64,000 bases of DNA from Fennellomyces sp. T-0311 (GCA_025266875.1 JALLLT010000031.1:248001-312000); one strand, 5' to 3'. Shown: positions 11,705 to 23,189, numbered from the stretch's first letter. The notes: generated by a model from the letters alone, not told the origin. Made by a program: numbers and translations.

Positions 11705-11778
11705 TTATGATGGCAACATGAAGGTCAAGAGTAAAACAAGAGTGTGGCGTAAGCATAGTTAAGATAATAAATGATGAT

Positions 11779-11921
11779 TGTGGTATTCAACAATTAAAAG
11801 AGGCAGGTAAGTAATGAGACTTCAGTGAAGACTGATTTATTTCGTATGTTTAATCAATATTATAAATAATAAAAGCTCATTTTTATAAAGTTAGATTATT
11901 AATATAGCTATATGTAGGGTC
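11779..11921 (+). repeat. Truncated LTR family A next to the tRNA gene
   Basis: Matches the first 140 or so bases of LTR A (TGTGGTATTCAACAAT..., then GATTTATTTCGTATG). It stops where a different sequence starting TAGGGTCTTGC begins. It starts about 74 bases upstream of the tRNA-Leu 5-prime end. Confidence 0.65.
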
Positions 11922-12296
11922 TTGCAAAATACCTAACTACCCATATCCAGCCCGTTACTTGATACTTCAGGTTGGGTACAGGTCCACTGATGCCTGACCC
12001 GTTCAGTTTTCAGGTCTTTTACAAAGACATGACCCAACTTATAAAGCCTTATGTAAGTGTGGTATAGATTGAGAAGTAGGTAGCAATAGGTTTATAGATT
12101 ATAAAAATAGAAAGTAACAGCATATAATAGTATTACGCTTGATGTACAAGCTTCAATTATGAGTATAAGTATCTTATGATGTTTATTTATATCAGCTATG
12201 CATAATACAGCATGGTCATGCTTTTTTTTTAAAAAAAATAGAAAGTGAAAAAATTTATTCTTTAAAAAAACACTTTCTATTTATAAGCTTCGTATT

Positions 12297-12970
12297 TGTG
12301 ATATTCAACAATAGTAAAAGGCAGGTAAGTGATGAGACTCAAGTAATGACTGATTTATTCCGTATGTTGAATCATCACTTTAAATAATAAAAGCTTATTC
12401 TCAGGGGGTTGGATCATTGATATAGTTATAAGGCATATGAATCACTGTGGTAACCAGGGTTATGTGGGTTTTACTAAGATAGGCAAGGTTATTACAATGA
12501 ATGCATGTCAAGACAGGGATTTGGCTGTAGATCAGAAAATTAAAGTAACCTGTTGTAATGGTGTGTCCATTACAGACGTTATCCAACCTGCAACCTGGTT
12601 GATCGCCATGCAGTATCCATATACTGTATTGATAGACGTAGCATGCGACAACTCATATGGCGCATGGTTGGATAAGGATATTAGGATTACGTATAGCTTA
12701 GATGGAATTCGTAGATTGTAGATCATAGACGCCTTAGCTATTACCCCCTAATATCTGACGTATATATAAAGCAGGATTCCTGGATACAGGAATCCTTATC
12801 GTTTATACCCTCATATAACTGGTTCCACCTTCAGGTTATTGTCTACATTGTTCGACTCACAGCAACGTACACGATTGTAAGTATCCTGTGGTCTGCACTG
12901 TTACACCTGTTGTCAATAAGCAAACAAGGGTAAACGATGCATAAGCCATAATCATGTTGTGGATACAACA
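12297..12970 (+). mobile_element. Solo LTR family A with nested insertion
   Basis: Starts TGTGATATTC, ends GGATACAACA, and is flanked on both sides by the 5-base duplication GTATT (12292-12296 and 12971-12975). Without the nested LTR C it is about 317 bases. It is inserted near the 3-prime end of the hAT transposase pseudogene. The perfect target duplication shows a single retrotransposition event, followed by LTR-LTR recombination that removed the internal part. Confidence 0.9.
12554..12905 (+). mobile_element. Solo LTR family C nested in LTR A
   Basis: 352 bases beginning TGTAATGGTG and ending CACTGTTACA, with TGTAA/TTACA inverted ends. It is flanked by the 5-base duplication CCTGT (12549-12553 and 12906-12910). 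It interrupts LTR A between blocks that are contiguous in the copy at 9556-9862. A likely promoter TATA box, TATATATAAAGC, lies at about 12761. A second, partial copy of its 3-prime end lies at 15682-15727. Confidence 0.9.
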
Positions 12971-13227
12971 GTATTTCTCCCAAGAGTCCAAGATCATAAG
13001 CCTCTTGAGGAGGTCTGGCTGCATGCAATTTCTTGTGTATGCCAGCATGAGGCGCGCCAATGAAAAACTGCGCTCTGCTGGCGTCGACGTTGCTGGAATT
13101 GCCAAGTAATAGTGTGCCATCCTCAAAAGGTTTGGCCATCATCGCAAGTTCTCTTTCCAGTAATCGAGCTCGGCATTTTTGTGTTGGGGGTGCAGCAGCA
13201 TGTTTCGCTCGGCAATGTAGTCCTCAA

Positions 13228-13621
13228 TGTCGTATCCTGACATACCAGTCATCCATTGTCTACAGACCTTTCCATCTCAGCCTTTGTTACATCCGTTCCT
13301 TTATTTCGACATCAACAACCGCACAGTTATCTATTGGCCTGTTCACTGGCTTGTGTGTCAGTGAGACCTTGATCTGGGTTCAGACTTCAAGAAGGACCAT
13401 TCACGTTAACTCAGTCTCTGCATGATTATCCGCTCCTTCGTAATAAGGCAGTATGGTCATTAGGGATTACGGCGATAACACGGATTCGGCTCTGATAGAA
13501 AAGCATTCACCTTCTCTGTCCCGACTCATCATCATTATAAATAGAGAGTAGTTCTCTTCAATAAAACATTATCTTATTTTTGGTCTCGTCATTTGAAGCT
13601 TTCCAATTGAGCGATACCACA
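13228..13621 (+). mobile_element. Solo LTR family B, copy 2
   Basis: 394 bases, TGTCGTATCC to GATACCACA, flanked by the target duplication CTCAA (13223-13227 and 13622-13626). It is inserted in the hAT transposase pseudogene, whose frame is restored if the LTR and one CTCAA are removed. It is nearly identical to the copy at 9140-9533, which argues for recent activity. Confidence 0.92.
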
Positions 13622-13867
13622 CTCAAGCTCATCAACCAGTTCTGTTCCTACCTCGTACTTCTTCATGAAGTGCGCCATTGCGTCGTCCTCCATGAAACCC
13701 TCTGGCATCTCTGGTCGGTATGTCGCTCAGCACTCTTTGACACTTCTATGACCAAGTTCTCTCCATTCCTGCTCCCAGCCAGAACTTGCCCACCAACGGC
13801 ATTTGAGCCACGGATCTAGTGCAGTGGCGATCGCATACATGTCGGTATCATTGGTCTTGATATAGTA

Positions 13868-14320
13868 GTAGGGCTCTAAACAGGCCATGCCCGACAGGCA
13901 TCGGGCCAGTTCAGCCGGGCCACACCTATGGCCCGTGGCCCGTCGGGCCCAACAAAACGGGCCATATCTTTTGCCCAAACCTGAAATTACAAGAGCCCAA
14001 ATTAAAGTGGCCCGCCCGATGAAATCTACAATGTAAACGATCTTAATGCAGCAATGACTAATGTAGAAGTGAAATGGGGTTCTGCCTTGTGTTATCGTAT
14101 ATAAGGTTTGGGCAAAAGTCATCTTTATTGTATTAGATAGGGCTCTAAATATGGGCGGGCAGGCCTGTGGACCGCCCGTTTTGGCCCAGCATTTTCAGGC
14201 ATCGGGCCAGGAAAGCTGTATGAAGGTGGGTGCCCGAACGGGCACGGTCCTATATAGCGGCCCACCTGTCAGGCCACTGGCCCGACCGAGTGCCCGAATG
14301 TAAAGCATACGTATTTTCTT
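13868..14320 (+). mobile_element. hAT-type terminal and subterminal repeats
   Basis: Two left-end-like sequences in the same direction, TAGGGCTCTAAAC at 13868 and TAGGGCTCTAAAT at about 14137. Each is followed by dense GGGCC/GGCCCG motifs, a pattern typical of hAT subterminal repeats. GC content jumps well above the surroundings. The segment 13868-14130 is homologous, inverted, to 15405-15592. This suggests one non-autonomous hAT element with a second inserted into it. No 8-base target duplication could be matched. Confidence 0.6.
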
Positions 14321-14895
14321 TATGAGACGTCTATCTAGATGAGGCCATTGTCGTATATGGGATTTGATTCTTTCAAAACAATGTATTGCAAATAAAGATA
14401 AATCAACTAAGTATACATCTTCAGTATGGAGAGATTTGTCAAAATGTTGATCAGTTTCTACGAGTATCCGGTTACACAATGATTGGTATTGATGGGTCAA
14501 GTCATGACAATAAAAGGCTGCAACGTCAATTAGCACTATTCAAATTGCCTGCAACACGCTAATCTGTAAATGTTTTAGAACTTGAATAAGGATCAGAATT
14601 AGTGTGAAAGGGCTATGTGTTCAAGCAAAGATAATTTCCAGCTGGCATTGTGTAAGTAGAAGTAAAACGCGAAGATAACGTGGGTCAGTATAACGATAGC
14701 TTTATTAAACAAAAAAAGGATAATAATAGTGATTGAAAAGTGCCTCGACCGTACAGACACTTTATTACTGGAAAAAACCAACCATTGGCTTACTAAATGT
14801 GGTGCGTCGCAGAAAACGATTATATAAAGGAAAAGAGCTACGACAAGCATCCTTCATCTTGAGAAGTGCGCTTGACAGAGTGTACCTATTTGAAA

Positions 14896-14956
14896 AACAA
14901 TAAGGGTGGCTGTGTATGTACCATTAAAGTATATACGCAGCCACCCTTTTTTTTTA
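14896..14956. other. Strong hairpin followed by T-run
   Basis: AAGGGTGGCTGTGTAT pairs with ATACGCAGCCACCCTT across a loop of about 15 bases, directly followed by nine or more T. The stem is 16 base pairs with one G-T pair. It looks like a Pol III or bacterial-style terminator hairpin, but no gene ends here. It may be part of a transposon. Confidence 0.5.
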
Positions 14957-15404
14957 TTAGGATGCACAATGTCGAAATGGAATGGAGTGTCGGTAAAATA
15001 AAGTTAAGTCGTGTGGTAAAATTGAACTGTATGGACAACGTATATGATCGAGTACTGTACGTGATGATCAAAAAAATCATTCAGAAGCATTATGGGGACT
15101 TGTTTTTGACATTCTCGAACATTGAGCCGGAATTCCATTTAAAGGATATCGAGAGATAAAAAAGTCGCTGAAGAAATACAAAGCTGAAGGCATTCCTGCA
15201 CCATTTGCGAAATGGAATTGCTACTTTGTCTTAAGGTACCGCTTTGGCTCTTTGTACTTCTCAGTCTTTCTTTGTTGCTTGCAGCAATTCGCCTCTGCCG
15301 TTGGCACGCGGAATTACAAATAAATGAGGTAATAACCTCTTCCTGTATCAGAAAAAAATCCTGCTGTTTCAAAGAAGTGTGTAAGATAGCGATTTCGTGA
15401 TCTA

Positions 15405-15592
15405 ATATAATAAAGACGACTTTTGCCCAAAAATTATATACGATAACACAACGAGGAACACCACTCCACTTCTACATTAGTCATTGTTGCATTTAAGATC
15501 TTGACATTGCAGGTTTCATTGAGCAAGCCACTTTAATTCAGGCTCTTACAATTTCGGGTTCAGGCAAAAGACATGGCCCGTTTGAAGCCCTA
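15405..15592 (-). mobile_element. hAT-type right end, diverged
   Basis: Inverted, diverged copy of the sequence at 13868-14130. It shares the order ACTTTTGCCCAAA, TTATATACGATAACACAA, ACTTCTACATTAGTCATTG and CAGGCAAAAGACATGGCCCG, and ends GAAGCCCTA, a degenerate form of the TAGGGCTCT end. It probably closes the element opened at 13868. Confidence 0.55.
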
Positions 15593-15681
15593 TCAAAAGA
15601 AGATCAACAGCAGGCAGCTTGAACTGGGCCTCTCTTTCGTCAGCTTCAGCATTCAGAATGAACAAAAGCTTTTCTGACCGT

Positions 15682-15727
15682 CAGCAACGTGCACGATTGA
15701 AAGTATACTGATGTCTGCACTGTTACA
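15682..15727 (+). repeat. LTR family C 3-prime fragment
   Basis: Matches the last 46 bases of LTR C (CAGCAACGTGCACGATTG through CTGCACTGTTACA) with a few changes. The rest of the LTR is missing. Confidence 0.65.
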
Positions 15728-15969
15728 GATAATCAGTATAACTTGAGAGTACTTCCACAATAAAACAACATGCATATTTCGGCCTTGCCATTCAAAAGCC
15801 TTTTCCTGTTACATGATACATGATACTTCATTCCATTTCTACTTCATGTACACTAATTAATTAGAGGAGGCTGGGTTTGTACTGTGACAACATATACATA
15901 ACCATCATTCTGGTTTTTAAATAGGAACACTCTGCCCGGCGTACTTCACAAGATGACTGGTATCGCTTT

Positions 15970-16056
15970 TATGATACTCAACAATTATAAGGGATAGGTA
16001 AGTGACGAGGCTTAAGTAATAATCAATTTATTTCGTATGTTGTAACATCACTTTTG
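15970..16056 (+). repeat. LTR family A 5-prime fragment
   Basis: About 87 bases matching the start of LTR A (ATGATACTCAACAATTATAA, then GGTAAGTGACGAGGCTTAAG), ending at ACATCACTTTT. Confidence 0.6.
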
Positions 16057-16276
16057 TGATGAAGCAACCACAGATGATAATAATAGAAGATATTTATTTC
16101 ATATCGGATAACACATGTCCGTTCAACATCATCACGAAGTGTACTTACATAGTAACTTGTCTACACGGATTTAGGATTACACCCTTTGAACGAATGGGAT
16201 CATCTCAACGGGACACGGAATTGAGTCCAATATAGCAAAGCGGTCATTACACTCCAGGGCAGATGTTAAAGTCATC

Positions 16277-16654
16277 GTGGTATCGCTTAACGAGATAAGG
16301 CTTTTGGATGACAAGACCAAAATACACATGTTGCTTTATTGTAAAAATTTACTCTCTATTTATACTGAGGATGAGTTGGAACGGAGCAGACGAATGCTTT
16401 GTGTATTAATCTGAAAGAACCATATTGTCACCGGGCCTCATAGGATCGTGCCATATTGTCGAAGAGACCGAAGATCTGATACCAAATTAATAGAGTTGCC
16501 TTACATGCTTGGTAAGGCCCGATCAAGGTTATATATGAGCAAATAAGGCAATCGATCACTGTACAGTTGTTGATGTCACTATACCAACAGATATAAACAA
16601 GGACCAAGGAAAAGCATGTAACCACGGATGATGGCATATATCGGAAACACGACA
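16277..16654 (-). repeat. Old LTR family B copy
   Basis: A diverged reverse-strand copy of LTR B. It keeps TGGTATCGCT, GACAAGACCAAAAT, TTCTCTATTTATA-like and GATGAGT-like blocks, TGTTGATGTC, and an end near GGAAACACGACA. It is much older than the two near-identical B copies. Confidence 0.6.
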
Positions 16655-16823
16655 CTGTGCTCATTCGGGCATCCGCTTTTAGGCAGCTTCCTTTACTTGA
16701 AACCTTTACATTCCGGGCCAAAACGGGGGGGGGGTCTAGATGCCTGCCTGTCCATATTTAGAAGCCTATGTATTGGTGATTTGTCATGTTAAAGAATCTA
16801 AATCCAAGGATCCAAAAAATGAG

Positions 16824-17138
16824 TGCTGCATCCATGATATGATAATGTCTCATGCATACTTACTCTTGTTTGCTTATTGACAATGAGTTATATTATTTTC
16901 CGCTATGCAGGCACATTCCTGCTCTTCACATACGTTCCTCATAACAACCTTGCATATCTTAGTAAAGCCCACGTAATCCTAGTTACCACAGTGGTCCATG
17001 TGCCTTACAACCATAACAATGATCCAGTCTCTCGAGTATAAGCATTTATTATTTGAAGTGATGATCCAGCATACGAAATGAATTAGTTGTTACTTAAGTC
17101 TCGCCACTCACCTGATTCTACCACTATTGTGTATCACA
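16824..17138 (-). repeat. Old LTR family A copy
   Basis: A diverged, full-length copy on the minus strand, from TGCTGCATCC to TGTGTATCACA on the plus strand. It keeps the central TTACCACAGTGGTCCATGTG block that matches the complement of the other copies. Flanking bases show no target duplication. Confidence 0.65.
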
Positions 17139-17139
17139 T

Positions 17140-20100
17140 CTGTCCTTGAGTGCCCGTCAGCATTGACAAGGTTGACAACCGGTTCTAAATGGTCGGTCAT
17201 CCGCCCGGTCACCCAACCACGAGCTGTATTTTCAACAAATTCTATTCTTGTTATCCATTCTTTAATCTGTAAGATCTCTCACCACATTGTAGCATACAGT
17301 AGCTCGAGCTGGTGGCTACGATGACGAGTAATAGAAGAATCGTACAACTTCTTTTTCTAAACCATTTTCCATCCCGTCTTATTAATTATAATTTGAATGG
17401 TACAAACATGATCATGAGTTCACCGCGTTCTTCATGCACTGGTCAAGGACCGTAAAAAAATGAAATATAATACAAAAATATAGCGTAAAAGGAATGGTGA
17501 GAACAAGGCACTATAAATGCATATTCAAAGAGAATTCCAGTTTACTGTTATTTACCGTCGAGAGCTGTATACTACTTCAGCCTGTTAGATAACCGGCTCT
17601 CTCAAATATGTCGCCTTTGAATACCGTTGCTGTTCCGCAATTTAAACTCATGTGATACGCTGGCAAAAGAAGGGGTGAATGGTATGCCAATGATTACAAT
17701 TGGTAGAAACGAAGCAGCTGACGAAAAATAGTATGTCTGAGCAACTGTATCTATTTAAAACCTATCATTATTGTGCTGCCTGTGTATCCGGATATGGTTT
17801 GATAATATCTCTAAATTATCCTTATGTTGTACCCTTCCGATGATAATATCTGTAAGACTTTCCAGTGGCAATCAATTGAGTGATGTATCCTACAAAATGT
17901 GCCGACTTAAAAAAGTACATGATGCACCATTCGTCCCTCATAATAAGTAAGTAGTGTATGCGCATGTGCAAGATATATCGAAATATATATATTTAATTGG
18001 GAGAGCAATATTTCTATGATAAAGAGCGCCGGATACCACTACGGAATGCCATTTGCCAATCGTATCACACACGTGCATTATCGTTTTAAAATGATCAAAA
18101 TTACTATCGCATTAGGAAGTCAGGGAAGTTGCCTTTTGAGAAATTGATAACTTTTCACCGCTTCCTTGGTACTTCATACACGGTATTGTTAACAAAGTTC
18201 GGACCGTTTTATGTAGCAAAAAATATTGGTAAAGAAGGTACTAATGATCGATCGCTTGTCGGAGAAGTATCAGTAAGCCTAGCTGAGAGTGTCACGGTAA
18301 TCCTAAAACGATGCAAGTCGTGAACATGAGCATTATCAAGAAATATTCTTAAGAAAGTACAAAAATGGTAAAGATCCAGCAAATGGCTGTTGGGAAAAGT
18401 CGCATCGAGAAACGATTATACTTGCATAAAAAGACGGAAATGGTATGGAAATGTACCGAAGAGAAATAATGCTGTCCAATCATTTTTTATATGAACCTTA
18501 CCACCAAAATCGGAAGTGGCGATCAGTGGCAGCCCGGGAACCTTGACGGATCACCAGGCGGTACCCTTCATCCCTTACTGACCCTGAGGACCATTAAAAG
18601 ATGACTAACGGAGAGAGGTTTATAAACAAATTCATGCAAATTTTGCAATGACAAGCTATGATTTAAAGACAAATATGCGCACAAACGTATGCAGAGTGAT
18701 GTGGCACCGGAAAATTGATATACAAAAGTCTTTTCACATGAGAAAGAGATAAATGGCGCGATGAATGGTGGGATGTTGGGGGAAAAACAAAGACTGCTTT
18801 GCGGCGATCTGGACCCTGTATGTTTGTGCGTAACAAAAGCCAATATAAAAGCATTTGCAAACGGTATTCGGTTTTTATCATTATGGAGACACCGGGCAGT
18901 TCTAATTGAACGTATAAGTAAAAAAGTTATGAAAGGGAGGCTCATGATAGCATACCCGCGTCTGATGATTTTTAGATCCACAGATAAGACACAGTCTCTG
19001 TGTTTGGTTCGAAGTACTTGCTAATTCACTCTGCTTGCTGGTACAGATATTAATACGAAGATGAGCGCTGCTTTTAATTCTTCCATTTATCCATATAAAT
19101 TGTTGCATGTTATAGCAGAAAAGAAAGGGTAAAGATAGAAAAGTAAGTAAAGTGATAGCAGGGAACTCGGAAGGCCTTTTATATGGTTTCCGAGACAGGA
19201 TGGACTGCTGTAAGATATTGTAAAATGTCATTTGTTCCACTGTACATTAGTATCACACAATCCTGGCTTTTGACACCCAAAATAAGAAACTATATGTGGA
19301 GGACCACATGGTCTATTTTTTCTATCATGTGCAACATAAAAAACACGCCTTGTTCAATAAAGAAAGATAGTTTATGACCTGCTGGTCTTTGTTTCTCTTC
19401 CCTATAGGTGATACATATTCATCACTACACTTAATCCGCTTTCCTTTTAATGATAGGCTTACGTGATTTACTGCTGAAATGTTCCAGCGTGTTCTTTCTA
19501 GATCAATTTCACATGGGTATGCGGATACCGGAAATGAACTACTATGGCATAGTCCACGTGTGTTGACAGCTTTCATTATTATGCATAGCTTTTAACTCAA
19601 ATCAACTCAAATCAACTCAAATCATTGTAGTATAGTTTAAAGTTTTAGCGTCATGTTATGGATAGTGTACTTGTGACCTATGGACGTATGAATGAATGAT
19701 GGTTTTGGCACAATGATAATAAAACGAACACTAGGATACATCATCCTGAAATGTAATCCAGTAGCTGGTACACCAATTTAACATAAGAGTGTAGTTTCTA
19801 ACGTTGCGGATCATAAAAAATTCTATTTAGGAGAGCTTGTTAAAGTAGTTCTTATCATATCACAATGGAGTAAGGTTCATTCCCGGAAAGGGCTCCGGGC
19901 TCATACATACTATCCAAGTTTATGTAATTAATTTTTAGTTATTTGATTTTTCAGCAACAGTGTCCAGAATGGCAAAACTGTTGTTATCATTGTTACAATC
20001 GAAATTTTATATGGAAAGCTGATATCACTATTTCTGTTCAAATATAAACAGTAACACCATTATTGTTGAATTATGGGTGACGGGGGTAAAGGTCCAGGGA

Positions 20101-20490
20101 TCAAAATTTAGTTAAGCGATAATGAATTGGGAGGCCGTGAACATGGAAAAATAAAGCCACATCACTAGCTACTGGAAAAGCACGTGTGGCCTTATCGTTT
20201 AAGAAAAGAGACGGGTGGAACAACAAGTATCCCGGCTATCCTTGATATCTCTTTCCTTCTTTTGTAGAACAAAAACAATGGAAGATTACGGAGATAGCAC
20301 ACTTTTTCTCATTACTAGTACTGGTAGCAATGTAGTCATGATTGCTACGGTAGTACATTGTCAAACCGTCTCTTTAGTCTAAAATTCAGCGAAGTATCAA
20401 AATTCTTCAATTTCTTCCTGACCGTTTTTTCATTTAAAGTAGTTCAACAGCATACATATGAAATAAGAGTAGATAAAAATTATAGACGCA
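17140..20490. other. Intergenic, no gene recognised
   Basis: About 3.3 kb of AT-rich sequence. Open frames are under 140 residues, overlap on opposite strands and show no motif. The only distinct structure is a three-fold 10-base tandem repeat near 19592 (separate entry). Confidence 0.45.
19592..19624. repeat. Short tandem repeat, 10-base unit x3
   Basis: The unit AACTCAAATC occurs three times in succession. Nothing nearby shows a function. Confidence 0.7.
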
Positions 20491-20499
20491 ACATAACAA

Positions 20500-21252
20500 T
20501 CAAAGGGGAAAGCGGAAATCCGGATGCTACGTATAGCTGTAGAAAACAACGTTAACTCAATTAGAACAGTTTGAGAGGTGATGTAAACCATACCTCATCG
20601 CCAATTTTATGGGATTCCTTCTGGTAGTGTTCAGCCGACATGCGGTCCCGTTTGATATTTTTGTGACGGAGTAAAAACTTTAGTATTAGTGATAATATTC
20701 CATTTACTGCAATGAACGCTAAGGTAATAGCATGTCCACGTGTGTAATGTGGTGCGTCATCAGCTCGATAAATTTGTCCACCGATCACACTTCCAATGCT
20801 TGCACATCTGTTATTGACAATAAGCAAGTGCAAAATACATAAATTGCAAACAGCTTACGAGCTGGTAAATGCAATGACAATGCCGCGTTTAGTCTGATCA
20901 TCAAAGTTGTTAGTCCATGCCACACGGGGTGGATTACTCGCAGTGACAGCTGAGGTGGCAATGATTGCGCTCGCATAAAGTCCCAGTATGCCCTTATCTG
21001 CCAATATAATAAGTAACATGTATCCAATGACAGCTATAAAGCACGCCACAACAATGTATATGCCTCGCTCATTTCTTCGATTCGAATGCATCGAATAGAG
21101 AATCATAACAATGGCAGTAATAAATTATAACATGATACACAACAATGAATTTGCCAGACGTGAAAGGAGCATATTCATATGTCGAACCTGAAACATAGGG
21201 TGGTGCAGACATTGCTTGTGCTATAGCGAAATTAGATTGATGTTGTACTTTT

Positions 21253-21289
<37 letters not shown>

Positions 21290-22606
21290 CTTGAAGATTA
21301 CTGAATCCCATTCCTCGAACAATGCTGGGCATAAATACTCCAAGACTGACAATCGGAACCATGCAGGTGATTTGGGTCGCAGCATAGACATAAACTTTCC
21401 AATCTTTGAAAGCGCTCCGGAATTGCTTCCATGTAAAGCTCTCCTTTGTTCCTGGACCAATATCTTTGCCGAGACGATAGATAGCCACTTCTTGCTCCCA
21501 TGGATTTAAAACTTATCAGAAGCAAGTATCAGACAGTAGGTGAGATACCCAACAAACTTTGACTCACAATGTTTTTGCCTTTCTGGCGTATCTGGAAGAA
21601 AAGAGAAAATAACGCAGGCCACGAGAAACGTAGGCAACGAGATAATGATGAATATCCATCGCCAAGCACGAAGTCCACGAATACCATCCATGTATATAAT
21701 ACCGTAAGCCTACCATCCAATATCACAAAGACTTACCTAATATGTAGTCTTCAAGACAGTATCTTACCACTATTCCACCAATGGCCTTATAATTATGATA
21801 AAGGTATTAGAAGCTTTGCTTAACATAAAAGTTTGAACAACACGTACCGATCCTATTGCTCCCATCACTAGAAAGCCGGCCATTCGCGCTCCCTGCTCAT
21901 TCCTTGAATACCACAGTGAAATATAGTACACGATACCCCTTTAAGTAGTAATCACATTATCTACCTGTGCTACCTGGAGCGATTAAACATAGTTATATAG
22001 CTACTAACGGAAACATCGCAGATTGGACAATTCCGAGGAAAAATCGTGCTGCGATCAAGCCCTTCCCGATTTGGGTAGTGGACATTGGAAGCCAAGATCA
22101 CTGATGACAAAAACATAGTAAACGAAAGCCACTTACGTGCGCTGAACCCCCGAAGTAGCATGTTCGACGGTACTTCGCATAGAATCTAAAGCTATGCATT
22201 AGCCTGGCATGTGACATACATGTTTGCTAACACTTGTTACAAATCCAAATGAAAATGCTGATGCAGCCCAGTTAAATTGATCCTCCGTGATTTCTATGTC
22301 CTCCATAAGCCCCGCAATCTTTGAATTTCCTTAGATATGTTTGGATAAGCAGAAAGTTATGTTTGAGGTAGTTAGGGTATAAAAAGTATACATACCGATG
22401 GAAATGCCATCCAAGTCGAATAACAAATAGATCAGCATCATCATTGACATCAACACAAGATCCTGCTTCCGTACAAGCTTCCGAACTTCTTCTGAGGTTG
22501 GTTCTACGATACCAGTCAGCTTGTCTTGCAGCACTTCCAAAATTTCGCTATTGAGATGAAGCTCATCTCGCGAAACAACAGCGGTCTTTTCGGTAGATGG
22601 TTCCAT
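20500..22606 (-). pseudogene. Decayed MFS transporter (ACS/Dal5-like family)
   Basis: Paralogue of the intact transporter at 58945-60903, with the same exon plan: exon 1 22396-22606, exon 2 22241-22329 (89 bases, the same length as in the paralogue), exon 3 22009-22185, exon 4 21848-21938, further exons, last 20500-20526. Recognisable pieces are GLMEDIEITEDQFNWA, EVPSNMLLRG, MDGIRGLRAWRWIFI, FTWKQFRSAFKDWKVYVYA, DDAPHYTRGHAI and the tail HPDFRFPL. One extra base near 22056 breaks the frame before AARFFLG, and the WG pair of TM4 is changed. A (TA)n tract at 21255-21286 adds an in-frame IYIYIYI insertion. Members of this family import organic anions, allantoate or vitamins, but the substrate is unknown. 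A sequencing error at the frameshift cannot be excluded. Confidence 0.75.
21255..21286. repeat. (TA)n microsatellite in coding exon
   Basis: About 16 TA units inside what is the MFS exon in the paralogue. It is translated in frame as alternating I and Y on the minus strand. The paralogue at 60 kb lacks it. Confidence 0.9.
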
Positions 22607-23189
22607 AGTGGTCTGAAAAATAATCGAAAGAAGATGAGGAACGATGTCGGGAACTGGGTTCTTGTCTTTTTTGATGCAGGATTTTAAGCTATCATCTGAT
22701 CAAACTTTTCTGGACGAAGTGTAGATCATAAGCCGACGTGCATCAATTCTGCAAGTCGTCTCCGCTAAATATATCATTGTTTATTATGATCGTGTTCCTA
22801 CCTGGTTGCTTCATAAACACCAATGATAGACACTAGATACAGTATAGTTGATGTATGCATTATTTCCAAGCAGATGTAATTGTTTTACGTTATAATATGT
22901 TATTTATGGTTGTAATCGTATTCCCATTCATATTGATCATACGGATGCACAAGATCTTGGATCGCGTAACAATAACTTAACCAGTAACTTAGTTGTACTG
23001 GTAAAAGATATACCTCATCAAGAATTCCCTGTCCATATCCAGCTTATATCAATGAGAGTGTGGAAAAGAAACGGAAGATGCCATAAATAAGGCAGTGTAA
23101 GGCCTAATTGCACAGTTGCCTTTTTTTAAGTCAGCGTGTCGCTGATTAGGAACCTCGTTCTTTTCCTCGTCTTACGCGTACCGGTTGTC

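Larger units (their letters stand above)
12277..13868 (-). pseudogene. hAT transposase pseudogene, split by LTRs
   Basis: C-terminal half of a hAT-superfamily DNA transposase, read right to left. Around 13740-13850 is a segment with MYAIATALDPWLK. Then follow DELE (before solo LTR B) and DYIAERN with DYWKEN (after it). Last is the hAT dimerisation region with YLAIPATSTPAERSFS and LILDSWEKY-like residues, then a stop at 12277-12279. Removing solo LTR B and one target copy restores the frame, as does removing LTR A five codons before the stop. Two in-frame TGA codons stand where TGG (W) is expected (near 13727 and 13143). The catalytic N-terminal part and the BED zinc finger are not seen. The gene is dead. 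Confidence 0.85.

Noticed and set aside
12437..12721. 94-residue plus-strand frame
   Set aside because: It runs from LTR A into LTR C and so is an accident of nested insertion.
13060..13425. Plus-strand frame of 121 residues crossing hAT and LTR B
   Set aside because: It spans a transposon junction; the right part is repeated in the other LTR B copy and is LTR sequence, not a gene.
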